DNA of 64,000 bases from assembly GCA_016219875.1 (NCBI GenBank), contig JACRJZ010000025.1, forward strand, positions 1-64,000, given 5' to 3'. This document shows, one piece after another, positions 26,808 to 36,037 of this stretch (its first letter is position 1; each line of letters begins with the position of its first letter). Under the pieces are notes generated by a model. That model did no database searches and was not told where the DNA came from. It worked only from the letters and a program-made list of their open reading frames with translations. Origin of the DNA: Verrucomicrobiota bacterium. GTDB lineage: Bacteria > Verrucomicrobiota > Verrucomicrobiia > Limisphaerales > JACRJZ01. A program made the translations under genes and the position numbers.

Positions 26808-27991
26808 ACTCGGATTCTCTCGGCCCAGCGCTGGCTGACACGCCTGCCAAGTTCCAACTCACTCCGAAGGATTCCGACACCGGCGAACTCGACGGCGATC
26901 TCCTCGAAGTCTCGATGGGGCCGCACCATCCGTCCACGCACGGCGTCTTTCGCATGGACGTGGTGTTGGATGGCGAGCGCATCGTGAAGCTCAAGCCCGT
27001 GTTCGGCTACTTGCACCGCAACCACGAGAAGATCGCCGAAGGCACGAGCTACCTCGCGTCAATCCCGTACACCGACCGGCTGGATTACTTCAACTCGATG
27101 ACGAACAACTGGGCGTATTGCCTGTCCGTTGAGAAACTTGCCGGTCTGCAAGTGCCCGAGCGCGCCGAATACATCCGCGTCATCACCGCCGAACTGTCCC
27201 GCCTCCAGAACCACGCGTCGCTGTTGGGCTTCCTCATGCACGACATGGGCACGATGGGCACGCCGCTCATGTATGCCTTCCGCGAGCGGGAGAAGATTCT
27301 CGACCTGTTCGAGTCGCTCAGCGGCTCGCGGATGATGTGCAACTACCACCGCTTCGGCGGGTGTCGAGTGGATTTGCCACCGGGCTGGCTCGACGCGGCG
27401 AAGAAAGTTGTTACCGAATTTCCGCGCTTCCTCGACGAGTTCGAGAACTTGCTCACGACGAACGAAATCGTCATGGCTCGCTCGCAAGGAGTCGGCGTGC
27501 TGCCGAAGGAACTTGCCGTCAATGCCAGCGTCACCGGCCCGATGCTCCGCGCCAGCGGCGTGAACTACGACATCCGCAAGGTGGACTGCTACGGCATCTA
27601 CGAGCGTTTCCCCTTCCGCGTCCCGCTCGGCGACCACGGCGATGTTTATGACCGCTACATGCTCCGCATTTTGGAAATGCGCGAGTCGCTGAAGATTCTG
27701 GAGCCGGCCCTGCGCGACATTCCCGACGGCCCCATCGTCGATCCGAAGGCAAAGCAGCGTGGCCTCAAACCCAAGCCCGGCGAAGCCTACGGCCGCATCG
27801 AAGCGCCCAAGGGCGAACTCGGTTTCTACCTCATCAGTGACGGCTCGACCAATCCGTACCGCTACCGCGTCCGCCCGCCGAGCCTGATTAATCTGACGAT
27901 TCTGGAAGACATGTGTCTCGGTCACACGGTAGCCGACGCCGTGATCGTCCTCGGCAGCGTCGATATCGTGCTCGGGGAGGTGGACAGGTGA
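26804..27991 (+). CDS. nuoD: NADH-quinone oxidoreductase subunit D
   Basis: The 395-residue 49-kDa-type subunit contains the quinone-site signature [56 protein letters not shown] and the C-terminal DIVLGEVDR. Its histidine/tyrosine region (HHPSTHG, Y in PYTDRLDY) fits the quinone pocket formed with NuoB. The ATG at 26804 overlaps the upstream nucleotidyltransferase stop (ATGA); longer upstream starts lie in that gene. The length is normal. Confidence 0.96.
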   Translation: MNSDSLGPALADTPAKFQLTPKDSDTGELDGDLLEVSMGPHHPSTHGVFRMDVVLDGERIVKLKPVFGYLHRNHEKIAEGTSYLASIPYTDRLDYFNSMTNNWAYCLSVEKLAGLQVPERAEYIRVITAELSRLQNHASLLGFLMHDMGTMGTPLMYAFREREKILDLFESLSGSRMMCNYHRFGGCRVDLPPGWLDAAKKVVTEFPRFLDEFENLLTTNEIVMARSQGVGVLPKELAVNASVTGPMLRASGVNYDIRKVDCYGIYERFPFRVPLGDHGDVYDRYMLRILEMRESLKILEPALRDIPDGPIVDPKAKQRGLKPKPGEAYGRIEAPKGELGFYLISDGSTNPYRYRVRPPSLINLTILEDMCLGHTVADAVIVLGSVDIVLGEVDR

Positions 27992-27998
27992 AACGAGA

Positions 27999-28134
27999 CG
28001 GAATTGACGGAATTGACGGAATTCTCTGGCTTCGCGGACGTGAACGGCGCCAGCCTCGGCTGCGAAGATGGAATCAACGGAGTTTTCGACAGGCCTCCGC
28101 GTGGAGAATTCTGTGAATTCCGTTAATTCCGTCC
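27999..28134. repeat. 7-bp-unit inverted repeat beside the GxxExxY gene
   Basis: GGAATTGACGGAATTGACGG near 28000 is matched in inverse by GAATTCCGTTAATTCCGTCC at 28115-28134. The outer 13 bp CGTTAATTCCGTC recurs directly at 28585-28597 on the far side of the GxxExxY gene. Confidence 0.75.
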
Positions 28135-28154
28135 AAGAAACCCAAACCAACACA

Positions 28155-28568
28155 ATGAATCCCAAATACGACCTCGCTGGAAACGTCATCGGGCTGGCCA
28201 TGAAAGTGCATCGGACTCTTGGTCCTGGCTTTCTCGAATCCGTCTATCGCAACGCCCTCGCCTGCGAACTGACCCGGAACGGTTTCAAGATCGAGGCCGG
28301 GAAACCCATCCAAGTCCACTACGAAGACATCGTCGTCGGAGACTTCAAAGCCGACCTTTTTGTCAACGACGAGTTGATTGTCGAATTGAAGGCGGTCGAG
28401 CACATCGTCGAAGCCCACGAAGTGCAGACCGTGAATTACCTCACCGCCATCCACAAGGACAGCGGCCTTCTGCTGAACTTCGGCGCCACCAGCCTCGAGT
28501 TCAAACGGAAGTACCGCACGCTGGACTTGTTGCGCCAGCACGAATCGGAGCGAACAAAGTTGGTTTGA
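28155..28568 (+). CDS. GxxExxY family protein
   Basis: The 137-residue product contains the family name motif in HRTLGPGFLESVYRNAL, followed by ADLFVNDELIVELKAV, a block that resembles a PD-(D/E)XK nuclease core (D...E-x-K). Family members are small conserved proteins of unknown role with a nuclease-like fold, common in Verrucomicrobiota and Planctomycetota. It stands between nuoD and nuoI, unlike in ordinary nuo operons, and is flanked by 13-bp direct repeats and 7-bp repeats, which suggests insertion. Confidence 0.85.
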   Translation: MNPKYDLAGNVIGLAMKVHRTLGPGFLESVYRNALACELTRNGFKIEAGKPIQVHYEDIVVGDFKADLFVNDELIVELKAVEHIVEAHEVQTVNYLTAIHKDSGLLLNFGATSLEFKRKYRTLDLLRQHESERTKLV

Positions 28569-28602
28569 AAAATTCCGTCCCTCGCGTTAATTCCGTCTGA
28601 GA

Positions 28603-29214
28603 ATGCTTGGCACAGGCATCATCAAAGGACTGGTCGAGACTGCCCGCAACTTCACGGGCAGCTACCACGATCCTGCCCGGCTCACGACCGTCCAGTATCC
28701 AGAGGAGAAACACCCACTCCCGGAGAATGCGCGCAACTTTCCGTTCCTCGTCCACGACGGCGACGACCCGGAGAAAGGCCTGCGCTGCGTGGCCTGCCTG
28801 ATTTGCGAGAAGGAATGTCCGCCCCAGTGCATCTACATCGTGGCCGAGCGCGACGAGAAGGGCAAAGTCATCCGGCACCCGAAGCTCTTCGACATCGACA
28901 TCTCGGTTTGCATGAGCTGCCAGATATGCTTGGAAGTCTGCCCGTTCGACGCGATCAAAATGGACACCGAGTTCGAACTCAGCAAACACGGCCGCTTCGA
29001 GGACTTGCTTCTGCACAAGCAGCAACTTGCCAAGTCGAACGATTACTACCGACAGATCCATCCCACCGAAGCTGCCGAGGTGGATGCGCGTCTCGCAGAA
29101 GCGAAGGCAAAACAAACAGCGAAGGTGACGCCCGCCAAACCCGTAGGACAGGCTTCCAGCCTGTCCCAGTCTCAATCACCTGCCGCGCCGCCTGCGCCCG
29201 CCGTCCCGGCCTGA
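28603..29214 (+). CDS. nuoI: NADH-quinone oxidoreductase subunit I
   Basis: The 203-residue subunit has two complete 4Fe-4S motifs, CVACLICEKECP and CMSCQICLEVCP, that form clusters N6a and N6b in the peripheral arm. The core is followed by a long, low-complexity tail (about residue 165-203, AKAKQTAKVTPAKPVGQASSLSQSQS...). Part of the tail is encoded by a copy of the GTAGGACAGGC palindrome half, so the C-terminus has probably been extended by repeat insertion. It is followed 6 bp later by nuoH. Confidence 0.93.
   Translation: MLGTGIIKGLVETARNFTGSYHDPARLTTVQYPEEKHPLPENARNFPFLVHDGDDPEKGLRCVACLICEKECPPQCIYIVAERDEKGKVIRHPKLFDIDISVCMSCQICLEVCPFDAIKMDTEFELSKHGRFEDLLLHKQQLAKSNDYYRQIHPTEAAEVDARLAEAKAKQTAKVTPAKPVGQASSLSQSQSPAAPPAPAVPA
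29143..29166 (+). repeat. repeat family C within the nuoI tail
   Basis: GTAGGACAGGCTTCCAGCCT and the next four bases form a small hairpin (GGACAGGC/GCCTGTCC). It encodes VGQASSLS and matches the longer copy in nuoL. Confidence 0.8.
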
Positions 29215-29220
29215 AACCAG

Positions 29221-30414
29221 ATGACCATCACTGCCGACCAACTCTTCGTCTCGCTCAAGCACGCTATCGTCGGCTGGTTCCCGATGTTCGCGCAGCCGCT
29301 GGTTTCCATTCTCCTCTCCGTTTCCGCGATCCTGCTCACGTTTGGCCTGCTCTTCGCCATCGCCACGCTGCTGGAAAGAAAGGGCCTGGGCCGGATGCAA
29401 AACCGCTACGGCCCAAACCGCGTCGGTCCCTTCGGCCTGCTGCAACCTGTGGCCGACGGCCTGAAGATGCTCGTCAAGGAGGACATCATTCCGCGACACG
29501 CCGACCGCGTGGTCCACTTCCTCGCGCCCATCGCCCTCCTCGCGTCCGTGCTTCTCGCCTACGCGGTTCTGCCATTCGGACGCAACATGGCTCCCGCCGA
29601 CCTCGACGCCGGGGTGCTCTTCTTCTTCGCCGTCGGCGGGGCGACGGAACTCGCGGTCTTCATGGCGGGCTGGGCGAGCCACAACAAATATTCCCTCCTC
29701 GGCGCCATGCGTGGCGTGGCCCAACTGATCAGCTACGAAGTGCCGCTGGTCATTTCGAGCCTTGCGGTCGTGATGATGGTCGGCTCTCTTTCGTTGGTGA
29801 AGATTGTGGAGAGCCAGTCTGACTTTCACTGGGGCTGGCTGGGCGCGTGTCACGTCTTCACGCCGTGGGGACTCGTCGGCTTCATCCTGTTCATGACCGC
29901 CGCCGCTGCGGAATCCAACCGCAGCCCATTCGACATTCCCGAGGGCGAGTCCGAGATCATAGCCGGCCACATGGTCGAATACTCCGGCTTCAAATACGCG
30001 CTCTTTTTCCTTGGCGAATACCTCGGCATGTTCGCCGCGAGCGGCCTGGCCATCACACTGTTCCTGGGCGGCTACAACGCGCCGTTCTCGTTCCTCAACT
30101 GGGTGCCGAGCTGGGCGTGGTTCTTTGGAAAACTCTTCGCTCTGCTCGCCGTCTTCATCTGGCTACGCGGCACCCTGCCACGCTTGCGTTCCGATCAACT
30201 CATGAACTTCGCCTGGAAGTTCCTTCTTCCCATGACGCTCCTGAACATCGCCATCGCCGGACTGTGGCGCTACGCGGCCGCGTGGTCGTTGCCCGGTGGA
30301 GCGATGACGCGGTGGATTCTGTGCGCCGCGCCGCTGGTAGCGGCCTACGTTTGGCTGGGCCGCGCGCTCCATCCGCACATCAAACCGCGTACCTACCGCT
30401 TTGCGGAAGCTTGA
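29221..30414 (+). CDS. nuoH: NADH-quinone oxidoreductase subunit H
   Basis: The 397-residue subunit has about eight transmembrane segments. The conserved quinone-chamber loops are present: LLERKGLGRMQNRYGPNRVGPFGLLQPVADGLKML and AESNRSPFDIPEGESEIIAGHMVEYSG. NuoH connects the quinone site to the proton-pumping antiporter-like subunits. The length is somewhat above the typical 325-340 residues, with an extended segment between the EYSG loop and the C-terminal helices. Confidence 0.96.
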   Translation: MTITADQLFVSLKHAIVGWFPMFAQPLVSILLSVSAILLTFGLLFAIATLLERKGLGRMQNRYGPNRVGPFGLLQPVADGLKMLVKEDIIPRHADRVVHFLAPIALLASVLLAYAVLPFGRNMAPADLDAGVLFFFAVGGATELAVFMAGWASHNKYSLLGAMRGVAQLISYEVPLVISSLAVVMMVGSLSLVKIVESQSDFHWGWLGACHVFTPWGLVGFILFMTAAAAESNRSPFDIPEGESEIIAGHMVEYSGFKYALFFLGEYLGMFAASGLAITLFLGGYNAPFSFLNWVPSWAWFFGKLFALLAVFIWLRGTLPRLRSDQLMNFAWKFLLPMTLLNIAIAGLWRYAAAWSLPGGAMTRWILCAAPLVAAYVWLGRALHPHIKPRTYRFAEA

Positions 30415-30478
30415 GATGAGCAACCACAAAACACACGAAAAGGCGTGGCGGGCGGCGCAGACCTCACGTCTCAAACTG

Positions 30479-30609
30479 CGCGCCAGCGTCCTGGAGTGCG
30501 GCGGTGCTCCGCCGCTTTCGGGCGCGGACTGTCGAGACCTCGCGGCTGGTGTTTCCCCACGCCTGGCCCAAAGCGCCAGAGCACTGACGCACTCCAAGAC
30601 GCTGGCGCG
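30479..30609. repeat. palindromic repeat family F
   Basis: Inverted arms of about 22 bp (CGCCAGCGTCCTGGAGTGCG at 30481-30500 with 30588-30607, one mismatch) lie in the 306-bp space between nuoH and nuoJ, with inner hairpin GCGGCGGTGCTCCGCCGC. Its translation (RASVLECGGAPPLSG) suggests this element also occurs in coding regions elsewhere. Confidence 0.85.
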
Positions 30610-30642
30610 TCAATCGACACAAGCGGCGCGATCCTCGCCCCT

Positions 30643-30680
30643 CTTCAACGCTTCAACGCTTCAACGCTCCAACGCCTGCG
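30643..30680 (+). repeat. 7/8-bp tandem repeat (TTCAACGC type)
   Basis: Four units of CTTCAACG/CTCCAACG lie between element F and nuoJ. No gene is recognised in 30415-30720. Confidence 0.75.
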
Positions 30681-30720
30681 CTTGCAGACCAGGCTCGCGT
30701 TATTCCCGCTCCCACGCCGC

Positions 30721-31218
30721 ATGAGTCCGGTCTTTCTCATCCTCGCCGTCTTCACGCTGGCCAGCGCCGTTGGCGCGATGGTGCTGCGGAACCTGATCCA
30801 CTGCGCCCTTTGCCTCGCGCTGACCTTCGTCGGCATTGCTGCGCTCTTCATCCAACTCAACGCCGAGTTCGTCGGCTTGGCGCAAATCCTCGTCTATGTC
30901 GGCGCGGTGGCCATCCTGATTGTTTTCGCCGTTCTACTCACCCGCAGCAGCGAAACTCCGCCGAGTGACCGCGTGTTCAGTCGTTCGTGGTGGTTGGGAG
31001 CGGGCGTGGCCGTGGTCACGCTCAGCACGATCCTCGCCGCCGTTGTCCGCAGCCCATCGCTAAACCGCCCTGAAGCCAAGCCAGTTTCTCTCACCGTCAA
31101 AACCATCGGAACCGAACTGATGACCAAATACATCTTGCCGCTCGAAGTCATGGGCCTGCTGCTGACGGCGGCGATGATCGGAGCGGTCGTCATCGCCATG
31201 CGAGAAAGAAAGCCATGA
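30721..31218 (+). CDS. nuoJ: NADH-quinone oxidoreductase subunit J
   Basis: The 165-residue membrane protein has five helices. The pi-bulge helix [29 protein letters not shown] is the key conserved feature. NuoJ lies beside NuoK in the membrane arm. The ATG at 30721 is chosen because the open frame upstream translates repeat element F and 7-bp repeats. Confidence 0.94.
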   Translation: MSPVFLILAVFTLASAVGAMVLRNLIHCALCLALTFVGIAALFIQLNAEFVGLAQILVYVGAVAILIVFAVLLTRSSETPPSDRVFSRSWWLGAGVAVVTLSTILAAVVRSPSLNRPEAKPVSLTVKTIGTELMTKYILPLEVMGLLLTAAMIGAVVIAMRERKP

Positions 31219-31300
31219 AGTTCAAAGTTCAAAGTTCAAAGTCGGAGCTAGCGCGAGGCGAGAAACTTCTCCGTTTCTCCGTTTCTCCGTTTCTCCGTCT
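31217..31300 (+). repeat. two short tandem repeats between nuoJ and nuoK
   Basis: Three to four TTCAAAG units (31220-31243) are followed by about four CTCCGTTT units (31268-31300). They separate genes that usually overlap or nearly abut in nuo operons. Confidence 0.85.
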
Positions 31301-31309
31301 CGCCGCACC

Positions 31310-31621
31310 ATGACTCCGCTCCCCGCCTACCTCCTTCTCTCCGCGTTCCTCTTCGCCATCGGCCTGGCGGGCGCGCTGACGCGGCGCAACGCCATCATGG
31401 TGCTCATTGGCATCGAACTCATGCTCAACGCTGCCAACCTGAACTTCATCGCCTTCTGGCGCTACGGACTGAACCCGCAAGTGCTTACCGGCGTGATGTT
31501 CGTGATTTTCTCGATTGCCATCGCCGCCGCCGAGGCTGCGGTGGGGTTGGCCCTCATCATCGCCATCTACCGGCACATCAAGACGACAAACCTCGATGAG
31601 GTTGATGCGATGAAAGGATGA
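31310..31621 (+). CDS. nuoK: NADH-quinone oxidoreductase subunit K
   Basis: The 103-residue, three-helix MnhC/NuoK-type subunit has both conserved membrane glutamates, in [15 protein letters not shown] and [14 protein letters not shown], which take part in proton transfer. Length and layout are typical. Confidence 0.96.
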   Translation: MTPLPAYLLLSAFLFAIGLAGALTRRNAIMVLIGIELMLNAANLNFIAFWRYGLNPQVLTGVMFVIFSIAIAAAEAAVGLALIIAIYRHIKTTNLDEVDAMKG

Positions 31622-31664
31622 GGACACTTGCCGGGCCAACCGCGAGCGAATACACTTTGGGCGT

Positions 31665-31880
31665 ATGAGTCACACGATTACCGTTCGTCTTAACAAAGAC
31701 TTGGCCGACTGGCTGGCGAAGACGGCTGCCGAAACCGGCGTGCCGCAAGGCCAGTTCGTTCGCGAGCAGTTGGAAAAGGCGAAGTCCACTGGAGCCGGCC
31801 AGCCGTTCATGCGGCTGGCGGGCTGCATCAAGGGCCGGCCCAAAGACCTTTCCATGCGCAAAGGATATTCCAAAGGATGA
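31665..31880 (+). CDS. ribbon-helix-helix antitoxin (VapB-like)
   Basis: The 71-residue product begins HTITVRLNKDLADWLAKTAAETGVPQGQFVREQLEKA, a ribbon-helix-helix DNA-binding domain as in CopG-type antitoxins. A basic tail follows (RLAGCIKGRPKDLSMRKGYSKG), probably the toxin-binding part. Its stop overlaps the PIN gene start (ATGA). By analogy it neutralises the toxin and represses its own promoter, which would lie just after nuoK. Confidence 0.85.
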   Translation: MSHTITVRLNKDLADWLAKTAAETGVPQGQFVREQLEKAKSTGAGQPFMRLAGCIKGRPKDLSMRKGYSKG

Positions 31881-32284
31881 AGGGCATCGCGGACACCGGT
31901 TTCTTGGTGGCCTTCGCCAGCCAGAACGACTCGCACCATGACTGGGCCGTCAGCGTCGCGGCGCGCGTGACGGCTCCTCTCCTGGCCTGCGAGGCCGTTC
32001 TTTCAGAGACGGCTTTCCATCTCCAGAATGTGACTGCGGTTCTGGACATGATCCGCAACGGCTTGGTCACCCTGGCGTTCGACTGCAACGATCACCTGCC
32101 GCATCTGGCCGCCCTCGCGGAACGCTACGCCGACCGGCATCCCGACTTTGCGGACCTGTGCCTGATCCGCCTGAGCGAACTGAACCCACACCACAGCGTC
32201 ATCACCACGGATCGGGAGGATTTCCGGGTTTACCGGCGGAACAAGCGCGAAGTGATACCGCTCGTTTGTCCGCCTGAAGAGTGA
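31877..32284 (+). CDS. PIN-domain toxin (VapC-like)
   Basis: The 135-residue product is a PIN-domain RNase. Acidic catalytic residues are visible in IADTGFLVAF, SETAFHL, HPDFADLCLI and ITTDREDF. VapC toxins cleave tRNA or rRNA. It forms a type II toxin-antitoxin pair with the upstream antitoxin. Its stop overlaps the GTG start of nuoL (GTGA), so nuoL translation is likely coupled to the toxin gene. Confidence 0.88.
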   Translation: MKGIADTGFLVAFASQNDSHHDWAVSVAARVTAPLLACEAVLSETAFHLQNVTAVLDMIRNGLVTLAFDCNDHLPHLAALAERYADRHPDFADLCLIRLSELNPHHSVITTDREDFRVYRRNKREVIPLVCPPEE

Positions 32285-34380
32285 GAGGACTCTGGCACAA
32301 TCTGTGGCTGATTCCGGCGCTGCCGTTGCTTACAGCCGGAATCACCTCACTGCTGAAGCAACCGAGGCGGAAGGCCGCTGCTACCCTCGCCATCGGCTCG
32401 ATGGCCGTTTCGTTCTTGCTCTCGTGCCTGGCTTTTGCGGGAACTCTCGGAGGCGAAGCAGCGCGGCATATTCACAACTTCGCCTGGTTCCAGATGGGCA
32501 GTGCTTCGCTCCAGCTCGGCTGGATGCTGGACCCGCTCACGGCGGTCATGTTGGTGATGGTCACGTTTGTCGGGCTGCTCATCTTTATCTACAGCGTCGG
32601 CTACATGGCGCACGACGAGAACTTCACGCGGTTCTTTTGCTTCCTGTCGCTGTTCGCCGCCGCGATGCTCGGACTGGTCATCGCGAACAGCCTTTTGCTG
32701 CTGTTCATCTGCTGGGAACTGGTCGGCTTCGCGTCGTACATCCTCATCGGATTCTGGTATCAAAAACCCAGCGCAGCGGCGGCGGCGAAAAAGGCGTTCA
32801 TCACCACGCGCATCGGCGACATCGGGCTCTTCCTCGGAATGCTGTGGCTCTACAAGGAAACCGGCACGCTGCTGTTCTACGACAACGGGCAAGGCTGCCT
32901 GGAACAATCGGCGCTAACGAAGCTGGTGGGGCAGACCATCGGCGGCGGCATGGCGGTGAGCACAGCGATCTCGCTGCTGATCTTCTGCGGGGCCATCGGC
33001 AAATCCGGCCAGGTGCCGCTGCACGTCTGGCTGCCGGACGCGATGGAAGGTCCGACACCCGTGAGTGCGCTCATCCACGCGGCGACAATGGTGGCAGCGG
33101 GGGTGTTCCTCGTGGCGCGGATGTTTCCGCTCATGAGTACGGGACCGACGATGGAGACAGGCGGGACGCCTGTCCCACTCACAACGGCACTCGCCGTCGT
33201 CACGTGGCTCGGCGCCATCACCTCCACCTTCGCCGCGCTGATCGCCGTCGCACAGACGGACATCAAACGCATCTTGGCCTACTCCACCGTGTCGCAACTC
33301 GGCTTCATGTTCGTGGGCCTCGGCGTGGGCGGAGTGGCGGTGGGGATGTTTCATCTCATCACCCACGCGTTCTTCAAGGCGCTCCTGTTCCTCGGTGCCG
33401 GCTCGGTGATTCACGGCTGCCACGAGGAACAGGACATTCGGCGCATGGGCGGCTTGCGGAAGTTCATGCCGGTGACGTTCGCAACGTACGCCGTTGGCAT
33501 GATGGCGCTGTCGGGCTTCCCGCTGCTGTTCTCCGGGTTCTGGAGCAAGGACGATATTCTCCACAGCGCGTGGCAATGGCCGGTGTCCAAAGGGCCGTTC
33601 GTGCTGGCGGCGTTCGGCGCTTTGCTCACGGCGTTCTACATGACGCGGCAGATGTGCTACGTGTTTTTCGGTGAAAGTAGGACAGGCTTCCAGCCTATCC
33701 CGGCAGAGCATGGCAACGACCGGGTGGGACAGCCTGGAAGCCTGTCCTACGTTACGCCGCACGAAAGCCCGCCCGTGATGACCCTCCCGCTAGTGATCCT
33801 CGCCGTGTTCGCGGTGCTGCTGGGATTCCTTGGCACGCCGGCATGGCCGTGGTTCCAGAGTTTCCTGAATGGCGAGAACGCGCACTTCGGACTGGCTCAC
33901 CTGAGCCACGCGCTGCCGACAATGCTCCTGTCCACCTTGATCGCGGCGGTTGGCGTAGGCTTGGGGTGGCGGCTCTACGGCGCGAAGCCAATCGAGAGCG
34001 CGGAGCAACGCGACATCCTTCAGGAGAAACAGCCCACGCTCTTCCGCTGGCTGCGCGACAAGTTCTACGTGGATGAACTGTATGAACGCACCGTCATCGC
34101 CCTGAATGCCGATTGGGCCAGGCTCTGCGACTTTTTCGACCGCTGGGTCTGGGGTGGAGCCGTGAAACTGGTTTCACTCGCCGCGCAAGGTTTCTCCGAC
34201 TTGAGCAAACTTCTCGACGAGTTCGTAGTGAATGGCGGCTTCGATGCAAGCTGCCGTCGCGTCACCGGCGGCGGGAAACTCATGTCGGCCTTGCAGGATG
34301 GGCAGGTGCAAAATTACCTGCGGGCGGTCGCGCTCGCGGTGGTCGCGCTGGTGCTGGCGCTGTTGTGGGGATGCAAATGA
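32281..34380 (+). CDS. nuoL: NADH-quinone oxidoreductase subunit L with extended lateral helix
   Basis: The 699-residue antiporter-like subunit (GTG start) is longer than the usual 610-650. Key residues are present: Glu in LFICWELVGFASYILIGFW and Lys in GAIGKSGQVPLHVWLPD. Two insertions are encoded by repeat elements: around residue 290 (METGGTPVPLT) and 465-490 (ESRTGFQPIP...VGQPGSLSYVT). At the C-terminus, DELYERT to QDGQVQNYLR spans about 81 residues, against roughly 50-57 in E. coli, Thermus or Paracoccus as I recall them. This is the amphipathic lateral helix, so it appears about 25-30 residues longer. The final helix is AVALAVVALVLALLWG. Confidence 0.93.
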   Translation: MRGLWHNLWLIPALPLLTAGITSLLKQPRRKAAATLAIGSMAVSFLLSCLAFAGTLGGEAARHIHNFAWFQMGSASLQLGWMLDPLTAVMLVMVTFVGLLIFIYSVGYMAHDENFTRFFCFLSLFAAAMLGLVIANSLLLLFICWELVGFASYILIGFWYQKPSAAAAAKKAFITTRIGDIGLFLGMLWLYKETGTLLFYDNGQGCLEQSALTKLVGQTIGGGMAVSTAISLLIFCGAIGKSGQVPLHVWLPDAMEGPTPVSALIHAATMVAAGVFLVARMFPLMSTGPTMETGGTPVPLTTALAVVTWLGAITSTFAALIAVAQTDIKRILAYSTVSQLGFMFVGLGVGGVAVGMFHLITHAFFKALLFLGAGSVIHGCHEEQDIRRMGGLRKFMPVTFATYAVGMMALSGFPLLFSGFWSKDDILHSAWQWPVSKGPFVLAAFGALLTAFYMTRQMCYVFFGESRTGFQPIPAEHGNDRVGQPGSLSYVTPHESPPVMTLPLVILAVFAVLLGFLGTPAWPWFQSFLNGENAHFGLAHLSHALPTMLLSTLIAAVGVGLGWRLYGAKPIESAEQRDILQEKQPTLFRWLRDKFYVDELYERTVIALNADWARLCDFFDRWVWGGAVKLVSLAAQGFSDLSKLLDEFVVNGGFDASCRRVTGGGKLMSALQDGQVQNYLRAVALAVVALVLALLWGCK
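33151..33175 (+). repeat. small palindrome (ACAGGCGGGACGCCTGT) in nuoL
   Basis: An in-frame hairpin repeat adds TGGTPVP between two membrane segments of NuoL. I associate this peptide with insertions in many proteins of this phylum. Confidence 0.7.
33677..33750. repeat. palindromic repeat family C, full copy inside nuoL
   Basis: Imperfect 25-bp arms (GTAGGACAGGCTTCCAGCCT... with 33726-33750) flank a 24-nt loop. The element keeps the nuoL frame open and adds about 25 residues in a loop. Confidence 0.85.
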
Positions 34381-35921
34381 CAACCGCGCCACTCCTCACT
34401 CTTCTCTCGTTGACTCCGCTCGTCGGGGGGTTGGTGGTTTTGTTCACTCGCAAGGAAGCGGCGCGCAAAGCGGCTCTGGGCTTCAGTGGATTGGCTTTGT
34501 TTGAGGCACTACACCTGTTGCTGCGCTTCAATTCAGCGACACCGCAAATGCAGTTCGAAGAAGAACACGCCTGGATTCCCGCGCTTCAAGTTCATTACCA
34601 CTTGGGCATCGATGGCCTGGGCCTGCTTATGGTCCTGCTCTCCGCACTGGTGGTGCCGATGGCGCAACTGCTCTCGTCGCGAAGCGTGGAGCGCCCCCAC
34701 GTCTTCCACGCGCTGGTGTTGTTTCTCCAAGCGGGCCTGTTCGGCACATTCACGGCGTTGAACTTTTTCCACTGGTTCATCTTTTGGGAACTCAGCCTCA
34801 TCCCGGCCTACTTCCTCATCAAACTCTGGGGCGGCCCACAGCGAGTGGCGGCGGCGACGCAGTTCTTCCTCTACACGCTCGTCGGCAGCGTGGCGATGCT
34901 GGTGGCGTTTCAGGCGATTTACCTCGCGACCGACAGCTTTGACTTCCAAGTGTTGGCCAAGATCGGATCCAGCGGCGAACTCGCGGCGAAACTAGGCCAA
35001 CTCCATCTCGGCGGGATCACAGGGCATAGCCTCGTGATGCTGGTGTTCGCTGGCGTGCTGCTCGGTTTCGCGGTGAAGGTGCCGATGATGCCGTTCCACA
35101 CCTGGCTGCCCAGCGCCTACGCGGAAGCGCCGTCCAGCGTGACGATGCTGCTCACCGGCGCGATGTCGAAGATGGGCGTGTACGGCTTGCTGCGGCTCGT
35201 GCTGCCGCTGTTCCCGGCGCAGGTGCGCGAATGGCAGACACCGCTGCTCTGGCTCGCCGTCGGCACCATCGTGCTCTCCGCCTGCGCCGCGTTTGCGCAG
35301 AAAGACCTCAAGCGCATGCTCGCTTATTCGTCCGTCAATCATCTCGGTTATTGCCTGCTGGGCATCTTCGCAGTGGCGGGAGTCACCGGCACCGACGCCC
35401 GCTGGTCGCTGGAGAAAGCCGCGGCGTTGAATGGCGTGTTGCTCCAGATGTTCAACCACGGCATCACGGCGGCGGCGCTGTTCGGCTTCGTGGCCCTGAT
35501 CGAGCAGCGCAGCGGCGGTCTGTGCGGACTCGACGATTTTGGCGGGCTGCGCAATGCCGCGCCCGTGCTCACGGGGCTGGTGGGTATTGCGCTCTTCGCC
35601 TCCATCGGCCTGCCAGGGCTGAGCGGCTTCGTGGGTGAATTCCTGATTTTCAAAGGCGCATTCGCGCTCGTGCCGTGGGCGGCGGCACTGTCGGCGCTGG
35701 GGTTGCTGATGACGGCGGTTTTCTTGCTGACGTTGGTTCAGCGCGTCTTCCACGGCCCGCTGAACGAGCGCTGGAGCGGCTTCGCCGACCTGACCTGGCC
35801 GGAGCGGCTGATGGTGACGCCAGCGCTGGGGTTGATGTTCCTGCTGGGAATTTGGCCGCAGTTGGTGATCAGCTTCATCAACACGGGTTCCGTTCAGGCC
35901 GTCGCCTGGCTAGCGAGATGA
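34377..35921 (+). CDS. nuoM: NADH-quinone oxidoreductase subunit M, first paralogue
   Basis: The 514-residue antiporter-like subunit has the full set of channel residues: Glu in IFWELSLIPAYFLI, Lys in AVKVPMMPFHTWLP, Lys in LLTGAMSKMGVYG and Glu in GFVGEFLIFKGAF. It starts within the last codons of nuoL (ATGA overlap). The stop again overlaps (ATGA) a short reading frame that leads into the accessory island. A second, divergent NuoM is encoded 5.4 kb downstream. Confidence 0.95.
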   Translation: MTTAPLLTLLSLTPLVGGLVVLFTRKEAARKAALGFSGLALFEALHLLLRFNSATPQMQFEEEHAWIPALQVHYHLGIDGLGLLMVLLSALVVPMAQLLSSRSVERPHVFHALVLFLQAGLFGTFTALNFFHWFIFWELSLIPAYFLIKLWGGPQRVAAATQFFLYTLVGSVAMLVAFQAIYLATDSFDFQVLAKIGSSGELAAKLGQLHLGGITGHSLVMLVFAGVLLGFAVKVPMMPFHTWLPSAYAEAPSSVTMLLTGAMSKMGVYGLLRLVLPLFPAQVREWQTPLLWLAVGTIVLSACAAFAQKDLKRMLAYSSVNHLGYCLLGIFAVAGVTGTDARWSLEKAAALNGVLLQMFNHGITAAALFGFVALIEQRSGGLCGLDDFGGLRNAAPVLTGLVGIALFASIGLPGLSGFVGEFLIFKGAFALVPWAAALSALGLLMTAVFLLTLVQRVFHGPLNERWSGFADLTWPERLMVTPALGLMFLLGIWPQLVISFINTGSVQAVAWLAR

Positions 35922-36037
35922 AATTACGCATCGACGCTGCGATCGGCCAACCCGGTTGGCGGGCGGTTTCGCAGCCTGCAACTGGAGGCTTGGCGCGACA
36001 GGAAGACAGCGTTAACTTTGGTTCGCTATGGGCCTGA
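35918..36037 (+). CDS. short ORF linking nuoM to the aspartic protease gene
   Basis: A 39-residue frame (MKLRIDAAIGQPGWRAVSQP...) starts on the nuoM stop (ATGA) and ends 10 nt into the next gene. No family recognised. It may be a remnant of a small partner protein or only a translational bridge. Confidence 0.3.
   Translation: MKLRIDAAIGQPGWRAVSQPATGGLARQEDSVNFGSLWA

Noticed and set aside
28603..28810. GxxExxY gene fused to nuoI
   Set aside because: The stop at 28568 and a fresh ATG at 28603 with a normal NuoI N-terminus separate them.
33677..33750. Frameshift or pseudogene in nuoL caused by the repeat
   Set aside because: The frame stays open, the protein resumes with conserved helices and the lateral helix, so the gene looks intact.
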